NCBI GenBank assembly: GCA_050303435.1
Contig: JBNLBT010000055.1
Span: forward strand, 1 to 21,429
DNA length: 21,429 nucleotides
Direction: 5' to 3'
Origin: JBNLBT01 sp050303435
GTDB taxonomy: Bacteria; Pseudomonadota; Gammaproteobacteria; Xanthomonadales; Marinicellaceae
Both the position numbers and the translations under genes were made by a program. Below the pieces are notes generated by a model. The model made no database searches, was not told the origin of the DNA, and saw only the letters and a list, made by a program, of their open reading frames with translations. Positions 1 to 6,522 of this stretch are shown piece after piece (position 1 is the first letter of the stretch; each line of letters starts with the position of its first letter).

Positions 1-1
1 C

Positions 2-2305
2 AGCCAGCTGCTGGACATTTTGCAGGACCATTTTGGCAACCTGTGGGTGAGCAGCCGCTATGGTTTATTCAGATTCAAGGCCAACACAGAGGATGTGCAG
101 GTGTTTTACGCGGAACAGGGTCTGCAGGACAACACCTTCAAGCGCGGCGCCTCGTTTCAGGCGTTTGACGACAAATTGTATTTTGGTGGACTGAAGGGAC
201 TGAACGCTTTCTATCCGCAGAACATTCCCTACGAGAACGCGCCACCGGCCGTGCACCTGACGCAGTTTCAACTGTTCAACCAAATGGCCGATCCCAGTTT
301 GAAAGCAGGCGATGAGTTGGCCTCCAAAGACATTGACGCGCTCGATCGCATCGCCCTCAGCCACCGCGATGATGTGTTTGGCTTTGCCTTTGCCGCCGTC
401 GATTACACCGCCGCCGGGCGACTGAAATACGCCCACAAACTGCACGGACTCGATCCGGACTGGAACATCATCAACGCCCAAAACCGGCACGTCGCCTACA
501 CCAGCCTGGATCCGGGCACATACACCCTGATGCTCAAGGCGTCCACCCCGTCGGGTCACTGGGGCGATGCGGTCAAGCGACTTGAAATCGTCATCCATCC
601 GGCGCCGTGGTTTTCCTGGTGGGCCTACACCCTGTATGTGTTGCTGGGGCTCACGCTGTTGCTGCTGTTCATCCGCTATAAACTCAGAAAACAGCGCGCC
701 ATGTCCATCGAATTGCAACAACAAGTCGATCAGCAGACGCATCAAATCAAGCAACAGAAGGACGCGCTGCAGGTTTTGGTGAGCAAGAAGAACGAATTGT
801 TTTCCAATGTGACGCATGAATTCAGAACCCCACTGACCCTGATCCTCGGGCCGGTCGATCAATTGCTCAACCACGCGGAACTGGGCGCACACCACCCCGC
901 CCTGAATTTGATTCACAGGAACGCCAGCAAGCTGCTGAAACTGGTGGATCAGCTGATGCTGCTGGCGCGCACCAACGAGCACAACGCGCCGGTCAAATCC
1001 ATTCAAAACGTGCAGACCGTGGTGCCCTCATTGCTCACCACCTTCGAACACGCGGCCAGGGAAAAGGACATTGCCTTGATATTGACGCGACTGGATGCCG
1101 GCAGCGTGCGCGTGTCCGAGGATGCACTGGAAATCATTCTCGGCAATCTGTTGAGCAACGCGATCAAATACACGCAAGCGGCGGGCCAGGTCGAAGTGTC
1201 CGTGACCCAGTGCGATGAGCAACTTGAATTCAAGGTGAAAGACAACGGTCCAGGCATACCGGCCGACCGCCTGGAGTCCGTGTTTGAGCGCTTCACCCGG
1301 TTGCAGAACAGCCAGACCATCGAAGGGGTGGGCATCGGCCTGGCGCTGGCGCAGGCCGTGGCCAAAGCCAACAACAGCCGCATCGCCGTGTCCAGCGAAG
1401 CAGGACACGGCAGTGTGTTCAGGTTTCTCCTGCCGCTGTGCCAGGGGCCAGCGCTGGGTGCCATCGCGCCGTTGAAACCGGACCGCCAGCACGCGCCTGC
1501 ACCGCACACAACGCAGCAACACGCGCCCAAAGAAAAGCCGGCCTTGCTCATCATTGAAGACAACAAAGACATGCAGGCACACCTGCTGAGTGAATTGACC
1601 GGGCAGTTCAGTTGCGAAATCGCCGACGACGGGCACGCCGGCATCACCGCCGCCTGCCAATCCATCCCGGACATCATTCTGTGCGATGTGATGATGCCCA
1701 AAATGGACGGCTTTGAAGTGTCGCGCATGATCAGAAACAATCCCTTAACCTGCCACATTCCGCTGGTCTTGCTGACCGCATTGAATGACCGCTCCTACCG
1801 CATCAAAGGCTGGCGCGACGGCGTGGACTTGTTTCTAACCAAGCCGTTTGACGCCGCCGAGTTGCGCATGCAGCTGCACAACATCCTCAACATCCGCGCG
1901 ATCATCAACTGCAAAAACCAGCGGCATTTTTTGGACCACCCGGAACAGCAGGAACTGCCGCAAGTTGACGCGCAATTTGTGCAGAAATTCAAACACTGCG
2001 TGGCAGAGCACTACCCCGACCCCAAACTCAACGTCAATCAGATGGCCCGCATGCTGTGCGTCAGCGAACGTCAGCTGCAAAGAAAATGCAAATCCCTGCT
2101 TGAGTTGACGCCGATTGAACTGTTGCGCGAATGGCGCGTGAAAATGGCGGCGCAGTTCTTGCTGGAAGGCCACCAGGTGGCCTGGGTGGCGGACCGCTGC
2201 GGATTCAATTCACTGTCGTACTTCTCACACAGCTTCAAATCCAAATACGGCCTGTCACCGAAGCAGTATCAACAACAGGGTGCGCTTAAAACCAGAATTG
2301 AATAA
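2..2305 (+). CDS. Hybrid two-component sensor/regulator (Y_Y_Y, HisKA, HATPase, REC, AraC-type HTH), 5' end outside window
   Basis: This is the 3' part of a one-protein two-component system. The frame is open from base 2, and the first residues (DHFGNLWVSS) are a typical blade of the N-terminal sensor beta-propeller, so the real start lies left of the window. Counting from the TTG codon at base 20, I see a Y_Y_Y domain (about 75-195), one membrane helix (about 200-220), and a coiled linker. A HisKA H-box NVTHEFRTPL follows with phosphoacceptor His266, then an HATPase domain (SNAIKY N-box, DNGPGIP G1). The receiver domain (about 508-622) has acidic D514, phosphoacceptor D556 and K608, and an AraC-type DNA-binding domain closes the protein (about 650-752). 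Such proteins sense periplasmic ligands, often carbohydrates or their breakdown products, and control nearby genes. No obvious polysaccharide-use genes follow here, so the ligand is unknown. The family call is firm; the target is not. Confidence 0.93.
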   Translation, partial: SQLLDILQDHFGNLWVSSRYGLFRFKANTEDVQVFYAEQGLQDNTFKRGASFQAFDDKLYFGGLKGLNAFYPQNIPYENAPPAVHLTQFQLFNQMADPSLKAGDELASKDIDALDRIALSHRDDVFGFAFAAVDYTAAGRLKYAHKLHGLDPDWNIINAQNRHVAYTSLDPGTYTLMLKASTPSGHWGDAVKRLEIVIHPAPWFSWWAYTLYVLLGLTLLLLFIRYKLRKQRAMSIELQQQVDQQTHQIKQQKDALQVLVSKKNELFSNVTHEFRTPLTLILGPVDQLLNHAELGAHHPALNLIHRNASKLLKLVDQLMLLARTNEHNAPVKSIQNVQTVVPSLLTTFEHAAREKDIALILTRLDAGSVRVSEDALEIILGNLLSNAIKYTQAAGQVEVSVTQCDEQLEFKVKDNGPGIPADRLESVFERFTRLQNSQTIEGVGIGLALAQAVAKANNSRIAVSSEAGHGSVFRFLLPLCQGPALGAIAPLKPDRQHAPAPHTTQQHAPKEKPALLIIEDNKDMQAHLLSELTGQFSCEIADDGHAGITAACQSIPDIILCDVMMPKMDGFEVSRMIRNNPLTCHIPLVLLTALNDRSYRIKGWRDGVDLFLTKPFDAAELRMQLHNILNIRAIINCKNQRHFLDHPEQQELPQVDAQFVQKFKHCVAEHYPDPKLNVNQMARMLCVSERQLQRKCKSLLELTPIELLREWRVKMAAQFLLEGHQVAWVADRCGFNSLSYFSHSFKSKYGLSPKQYQQQGALKTRIE

Positions 2306-2330
2306 ACTGTTATCTTCCGGATCAAACATC

Positions 2331-2498
2331 ATGGATTCAAAGAAGCGCTTGCAAGCTGTGCCATCGATTGGTGGCAAAGATGTCAGAACATATGCTCAGC
2401 AGACGTATTCACTGAGGCTGATTTACCAGAAATTGCTTCAAAACCAAGTCCGCAAATCAACAATAATAAATTCCACAGACATTAAACACATCGGGTAA
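2331..2498 (+). CDS. Possible 55-residue small protein, doubtful
   Basis: An ATG at 2331 opens a 55-codon frame ending at a TAA at 2498, in the gap between the hybrid kinase and the DUF4034-like gene. It is basic (MDSKKRLQAV at the start) with no membrane segment or recognisable motif. There is no good ribosome binding site upstream. It may be a chance frame or the remnant of a longer gene. I list it only so that the gap is described. Confidence 0.15.
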   Translation: MDSKKRLQAVPSIGGKDVRTYAQQTYSLRLIYQKLLQNQVRKSTIINSTDIKHIG

Positions 2499-2506
2499 TA
2501 TGTGAA

Positions 2507-2534
2507 TTGACATTGCGCAGTGCATTGCCAAAAT
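2507..2534 (+). promoter_or_regulatory. Candidate sigma-70 promoter for the DUF4034-like gene
   Basis: A perfect -35 box TTGACA (2507-2512) is followed after 16 bases by CAAAAT (2529-2534, 4 of 6 matches to TATAAT). The start codon is at 2568. The position fits a short leader. The prediction rests on base matching only. Confidence 0.4.
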
Positions 2535-2567
2535 TTTTTACTGTTCATAAGGATATTTGGATTACCA

Positions 2568-3635
2568 ATGAAAAACACCCTGATCATCGTTGTGCCCTTG
2601 TGCCTGGCGGCTTTATTCTGGAAATATCAACTGAAGCCTCAATTGTCGAACCATGAATTGAAATCATCGGCCTTGACGCCGCTGTACCTGTATAACGATG
2701 AAATGTTGACTGATGACTGGTATTCGAGAAACAACATCCGATCTGAAATCAAGTTGAATGTGCGCACCCGCAACTTCAATCAACTCGAACGCATGGTCAA
2801 CGAAGCCAGAAGCAATAAATATCAATTCAGCACAAGCATATCTGTGCTGGTGGATTTGTACAACGGGATACCTTATGCCATGCATGATTTCCCCGAAATC
2901 CATGCATTCATCGATGAATGGAAAAAGCATTCCCCCAATTCAAACATACCCGACATCATTGCAGCTCGAGCATACAGAGCTGAGGCCCAGAAAGCACGCG
3001 GTGGCGCCTACATTTCCAATACATCCAGCGCTCAACTCAAAACATACAAATCACTGCTGGGTCAAGCGTGGGAAGCCATCACTCGTGCTGAAGACACAGG
3101 CCCAATGGACGCAGAACTATGCAACACAAAAGTGTATCTGCATTTCGCCTTGAATGCAGATAAAGAAACGGCGCTGGATGCATTTGAAAAATGCACTGAA
3201 TTGGATCCGGGCTATGTTCACCTGTATGAAACTGCCAGCATGTTTCTTCGTTCCATCTGGTTTGGCTCTGATCGTGAATTGGTGCAATTCATTGAACGCG
3301 CAGCAAATGACACCCGTTCAATTTACGGCGACGGATTATATGCCTTACTGGTTTATCAACACACGTTCTACACAGGAAAAATGTTTGAAGAATTTGGCGG
3401 AGATTTTTCCTGGGAGCGAACCCATCGAGGGTTTCATGATTTATTCAGAAAATTGGGTAAATCATCCTACACGCTTCACGCCTATGCCTACTGTGCAATG
3501 CTGGCTGAGGATTACGTTGTTTTGGCCGAGATTCTGGGCGAAATTGGCACCGCTTGGGATGAAGAAAAACAACAATACTTTAAAAAGAAGGCGTGGTACA
3601 ACTATCACTTGAACCACGCCCAAGTCCTCTTATAA
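2568..3635 (+). CDS. DUF4034-like protein with N-terminal signal/anchor
   Basis: I chose the ATG at 2568 (355 residues) rather than the upstream in-frame GTG at 2520. From this ATG the protein opens with a clean signal or anchor helix (MKNTLIIVVPLCLAALFW), and AAGGA lies upstream, though at a long spacing of 14 bases. The rest is helical and TPR-like. The middle and C-terminal parts (RAYRAEAQKARGGAY, then TELDPGYVHLYETASMFLRSIWFGS) resemble DUF4034 proteins, where an 'ARG.GYA' segment is followed by 'PGYYPLY...LLPRWGGS'. DUF4034 has no known biochemical function. The gene stands alone, converging on the next one with 21 bases between the stop codons. Family assignment is from memory of the motif spacing and is moderately sure; membrane anchoring is likely; no role is proposed. 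Confidence 0.72.
   Translation: MKNTLIIVVPLCLAALFWKYQLKPQLSNHELKSSALTPLYLYNDEMLTDDWYSRNNIRSEIKLNVRTRNFNQLERMVNEARSNKYQFSTSISVLVDLYNGIPYAMHDFPEIHAFIDEWKKHSPNSNIPDIIAARAYRAEAQKARGGAYISNTSSAQLKTYKSLLGQAWEAITRAEDTGPMDAELCNTKVYLHFALNADKETALDAFEKCTELDPGYVHLYETASMFLRSIWFGSDRELVQFIERAANDTRSIYGDGLYALLVYQHTFYTGKMFEEFGGDFSWERTHRGFHDLFRKLGKSSYTLHAYAYCAMLAEDYVVLAEILGEIGTAWDEEKQQYFKKKAWYNYHLNHAQVLL
3590..3620 (-). terminator. Rho-independent terminator for the leftward secreted-protein gene
   Basis: Read on the minus strand, GGCGTGGT and ACCACGCC form a perfect 8-bp stem around a 15-base loop. The stem is followed by a T-rich tail (TTCTTTTT). It sits about 36 bases past the stop of the leftward gene and lies entirely inside the last codons of the rightward DUF4034-like gene. 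Confidence 0.55.
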
Positions 3636-3656
3636 ATCTGCATTCTTCGAACTGAA

Positions 3657-4583
3657 TCAATCCGCAATCTCACTTTCAAACGTGTTTTTAAACAGCGGCT
3701 GATCGTCGAGCACGGTGAGGACGCCGTCGCCGACGATGAAATCCAGTTGGTTTTCAGCCGTTGGGTGGTCGATGCGGCCGTAGGTGCCGGCCGGCAGCGT
3801 GGTCTCTTCGCCCAGGGCCACGTTGAACACGGTGAACACGTTGACCAGCAGGTCGCCGACCACGTTGATGGGGTTGATGTTGTTGTTTTCCGCCTGGTCG
3901 GTGTAGTCAAAATAGCGGTATTGATCCACACTGAGCGCGCCGTTGCTGCGCACACGCAAACGGCCCCAGACTTGATTCAACTGCCTGATTTCCATTGGCG
4001 CATTGATGCTCAGACTGCCGTCGATGTCGCCGCCATCGGGGCCGCGGTTTTCATCGATGAGACAAAAATTCACCGCGCCGATGGGCGAGGCATTGAATTC
4101 CCAATGGTCCTGATGTTCGCTTTTGGCATGAATTTCCTTGACTGAAAACTCGCGGTTGATGACCGCGCCGTGGCGTCTGGAATCGATCCGACGCGCCGTG
4201 AACGGCACGTTGAGTGTGACGCCCACACCGCCGATGCCATTGAAACTGATTGTGTCGAACACCAGCGCGTCGTCGGCCTGTTGCGGATCGCCGTTGGCAC
4301 TGGCGTCTTTGAAGGTGATTTTTCTTCTCACCGTGAGGCTTGAATTGGGCAAAAACACCCCGGCCCCGCCATTGTCGATGTCGATGTCTTCAATACCGTT
4401 GTCCGAATTGACGAATCCAATGAACACCTCATCCCCGTCTTCCGGCACTTCACCCTCGTTCCAGTTGTTGGCGTCGTGCCAACTGCCGTGGCTGTTGCTG
4501 ATCCAGTCGTGAATGTCCGTCACGCCCCCCTGTGCCGTGCCAAACATGACAAACATGACGGCTGCCAGAATACAATGTTTCAT
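3657..4583 (-). CDS. Secreted beta-rich protein of unknown function with a C-terminal 'LFKNTFE' tail
   Basis: The 308-residue product starts with a signal peptide (about 1-19, hydrophobic AAVMFVMFG, likely cleavage near TAQG). A good AGGA ribosome binding site lies 7 bases before the ATG. Residues 35-55 (WHDANNWNEGEVPEDGDEV) match the 'W..A.NW..G..P..GD.V' opening of parallel beta-helix passenger proteins. The remainder is rich in Asp, Asn, Gly and beta-branched residues, as expected of an extracellular beta-solenoid. The tail LFKNTFE (297-303) followed by SEIAD resembles the short C-terminal '(I/L)Fx(N/D)GFE' tail of many exported proteins in Lysobacterales and relatives, which I infer to be a sorting or processing signal. 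No catalytic motif is visible. The gene stands alone and converges on the DUF4034-like gene. Confidence 0.75.
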   Translation of the reverse strand: MKHCILAAVMFVMFGTAQGGVTDIHDWISNSHGSWHDANNWNEGEVPEDGDEVFIGFVNSDNGIEDIDIDNGGAGVFLPNSSLTVRRKITFKDASANGDPQQADDALVFDTISFNGIGGVGVTLNVPFTARRIDSRRHGAVINREFSVKEIHAKSEHQDHWEFNASPIGAVNFCLIDENRGPDGGDIDGSLSINAPMEIRQLNQVWGRLRVRSNGALSVDQYRYFDYTDQAENNNINPINVVGDLLVNVFTVFNVALGEETTLPAGTYGRIDHPTAENQLDFIVGDGVLTVLDDQPLFKNTFESEIAD

Positions 4584-4680
4584 GAAAATATCCTCTTCTG
4601 TGTGATGTCAAACAGCCCGCAGAACAGTCCCACACCCTGCCCCGCGGATTGTTTTTTTCTTGCCTGTGAGTGAAACAGAT

Positions 4681-4702
4681 GGCCCCGCCGAGTGGCAGGG
4701 CC
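4681..4702. repeat. GC-rich inverted repeat, possible weak terminator
   Basis: GGCCCCGCC and GGCAGGGCC pair with one mismatch around a GAGT loop. On the plus strand TTATTGTTT follows directly, a modest U-rich tail. No plus-strand gene ends just upstream, so a terminator role has no obvious client. Confidence 0.3.
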
Positions 4703-5053
4703 TTATTGTTTGCAGTGCGTTTGCATGCAAAGCCATTCCCCCGTGTTCACTTTCCCCCAGAGATTCATCGCCCCGCCTGGTTTCTTTGGCGATTGGGCGA
4801 TCCATCCTCTGGGCTCCATTAAAACAAAACCGGCGCGCGCTGTCTTGAGGCCGCAGCCCCAGGAAAAATTTGAATTTCATCGCATATGAAGTGCACGCCA
4901 GCGGCAATTGGGACATTGGTCCCACAAACCGGGCATTGGCCTGAATTGAGACCCTTTGAATACCGGTCAATGGCTGTGTTTATGCCTGTTTGAGATGTAT
5001 GCGCATGGCCGGTTCACGGCCGACAAACGCATCGAAGAAGTGGATTAATTACT

Positions 5054-5071
5054 GACCCGTGTAAGCGGGTC
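5054..5071 (-). terminator. Possible weak terminator of the hydrolase-LuxR gene
   Basis: GACCCG and CGGGTC form a perfect 6-bp stem with a 6-base loop about 29 bases past the stop codon at 5100. The tail on the minus strand (AGTAATTAATCC) is AT-rich but has no T-run, so intrinsic termination would be weak. Confidence 0.3.
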
Positions 5072-5099
5072 CCGCAACTGAGCGAACGGATCGCAGCCA

Positions 5100-6176
5100 C
5101 TAATCCTTGCCAAAACCGGCTTCGCGGGCCAGCACAATGGCCTGCGCGCGGGTGTTGACCGCCAGCTTGTCGAAGATGTGGGTGATGTGGTTGCGCACGG
5201 TTTTCTCCTGCAAGCCCAGATGCGCCGAAATGGTGGCGTTGTCCTGACCGCGTGCGATGTGATCCAGCACTTGCATCTCCCGTGGCGTCAGATCGGCCAG
5301 CTGTCTGGCCTGCGAGGGCGGCTGCGATTTTTCCGACAGAAACGGCACCAGCTTGGCCAGAAACACGTCCCACATCGGTTCAGACAGCAGAATGTGATTG
5401 TTGGATTCCAGTGGCACAAAGCGCGCGCCGGGAATCTGTGTGGCGATCAGGCGGCCTTCATCGAAGGGCACACGCAGATCACCGCGGGCGTGCATCACCA
5501 AAGTCGGACAGCGCACCTGACTGCACATGTCCAGCACATCGATGCGGTTGAATTCATCCAGAAACCGCGCGGCGTTGTGCGGTGAACAGGAAATGCGCTG
5601 CAGCTCGTTGAAGGACTGCAACTGTTCCAGCGTCGCGCCGGGCATGAATTGACTGGAAAACACCTGTCTAAAGGCATCGTGCTCCCGCCCCCAGCCCAAT
5701 TTGATCAAATTGTGCATGGTCGCGGCTTCATCGCGCGACTCCTGCGAATCGTCGCGCACCAGTCGGCCGCGCGCGTAGGCGCCGTAGAGGATCAAATGAC
5801 TGACCCGCTCCGGGTGCCGCACCGCGTAGGCAATCGCCACCGCCCCGCCCTGGGACACGCCAAGCAAGGGAAAACGCTCCAATCCCATGGTGTCAACCAC
5901 GGTTTCCAGGTCATCGACCCAGGAGTCAAAAGACAAATCCGTGGCGTTGCGGTCGGACAATCCACAGCCGCGTTCGTCGTAACGCACCAGCGTGGTGTGC
6001 GCCGACAGGTCTTCAAGCCAGTGTTGCCAAACCGGGCAATCCCAATCGAATTCAATGTGACTGAGCCAATTGGCCGCCTTGACCAGCACCGGCCCCTGGC
6101 CACTGGTGGCGTAGGCGATGCGCACACCGTCCCGGGATTGGGCAAACTGAATTTCAGTGTCGGCGTGAGGGCTCAT
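5100..6176 (-). CDS. Alpha/beta hydrolase fused to a C-terminal LuxR-type HTH
   Basis: The 358-residue protein has an alpha/beta-hydrolase domain (about 8-280). It has the nucleophile elbow GVSQGG (Ser108), the oxyanion/cap strand VRYDERGCGLSD, a candidate acid Asp233 (HARGDLRVPF) and the catalytic His261 (SNNHILL). A short linker (about 282-294) leads to a LuxR/GerE helix-turn-helix (about 295-352) with the usual LTPREMQVL and VRNHITHIF signatures. All three triad residues are present, so the hydrolase part may be active or may bind a small ester or lactone as a sensor. The family is known as hydrolase-LuxR fusion regulators, whose ligands are mostly undetermined. The gene stands alone, divergent from the antiporter, with a 13-base dyad 44 bases upstream of its ATG that may be its own operator. 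Confidence 0.9.
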   Translation of the reverse strand: MSPHADTEIQFAQSRDGVRIAYATSGQGPVLVKAANWLSHIEFDWDCPVWQHWLEDLSAHTTLVRYDERGCGLSDRNATDLSFDSWVDDLETVVDTMGLERFPLLGVSQGGAVAIAYAVRHPERVSHLILYGAYARGRLVRDDSQESRDEAATMHNLIKLGWGREHDAFRQVFSSQFMPGATLEQLQSFNELQRISCSPHNAARFLDEFNRIDVLDMCSQVRCPTLVMHARGDLRVPFDEGRLIATQIPGARFVPLESNNHILLSEPMWDVFLAKLVPFLSEKSQPPSQARQLADLTPREMQVLDHIARGQDNATISAHLGLQEKTVRNHITHIFDKLAVNTRAQAIVLAREAGFGKD

Positions 6177-6219
6177 TGCACGGCCCCCAATGCCAAACTG
6201 ACCTTGTGCGTTTCAACAG

Positions 6220-6232
6220 GGTGCACTGCACC
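6220..6232. promoter_or_regulatory. Inverted repeat upstream of the hydrolase-LuxR gene, candidate operator
   Basis: GGTGCA-C-TGCACC is a perfect 6+1+6 dyad, 44 bases upstream of the hydrolase-LuxR ATG at 6176. LuxR-type dimers bind dyads of this size, so it is a plausible autoregulatory site. A single occurrence is not proof. Confidence 0.35.
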
Positions 6233-6458
6233 TTGATGCAAGAAAGCATCCGCGGACGGTTGCCCCTGCCACGATTGAACGGAGATTGGCACGCCTTGGG
6301 TGTGTTCGATATGACTGTTGCGCACTGGACACCACTTGAGACTGTTGTGTTTACAGTTTATTGTGCAATCTTTGCGCTTGAGAATCAAGCTCCGACGGCG
6401 CGAACAAGCACTTCATTGCTGAAATACAACAACGCCGTTCCAGTCATGGGGTGCGCAT

Positions 6459-6487
6459 GCGGTCACGGTGTGTTTTATGTGTATAAT
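6459..6487 (+). promoter_or_regulatory. Candidate promoter of the KefC-like antiporter gene
   Basis: A perfect -10 box TATAAT lies at 6482-6487, preceded by TGTG, which is close to an extended -10. The -35 position 17 bases upstream (GCGGTC at 6459-6464) is poor. The start codon follows at 6523, giving a leader of roughly 30 bases with a good GGAG ribosome binding site (6513-6516, spacing 6). Confidence 0.5.
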
Positions 6488-6522
6488 CGTCTGCGAAATA
6501 TCTTAAATGCGCTGGAGACGTC

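Larger units (their letters stand above)
4584..5099. other. About 500 bases without a convincing gene, rich in short hairpins
   Basis: This stretch separates the leftward secreted-protein gene from the 3' end of the leftward hydrolase-LuxR gene. A leftward frame of 120 codons (4608-4970) exists, but its product is Arg/Ser/Cys/Gly-rich and resembles nothing I know. Short inverted repeats are frequent: 4681-4702 (9-bp arms, one mismatch), TTTGCATGCAAA at 4720-4731, TGGGAC/GTCCCA at 4909-4924 and GACCCG/CGGGTC at 5054-5071. It may be a decayed gene, an intergenic repeat or a non-coding RNA region. The promoter of the secreted-protein gene should lie near 4600-4680, but I see no clear boxes. Confidence 0.4.
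6177..6522. other. Divergent promoter region (346 bases)
   Basis: This region separates the leftward hydrolase-LuxR gene from the rightward antiporter gene. It holds the dyad at 6220-6232 and the antiporter promoter near 6482. Apart from these two elements I see no gene or structured RNA in it. Confidence 0.6.

Noticed and set aside
65..2173. Several long antisense frames opposite the hybrid kinase gene
   Set aside because: They mirror the strong codon bias of the real gene and encode Gln/Arg-rich sequence with no recognisable domain.
4608..4970. Leftward 120-codon frame in the gene-poor stretch
   Set aside because: Composition is unlike the neighbouring genes, with no motif and no ribosome binding site recognised; more likely chance.
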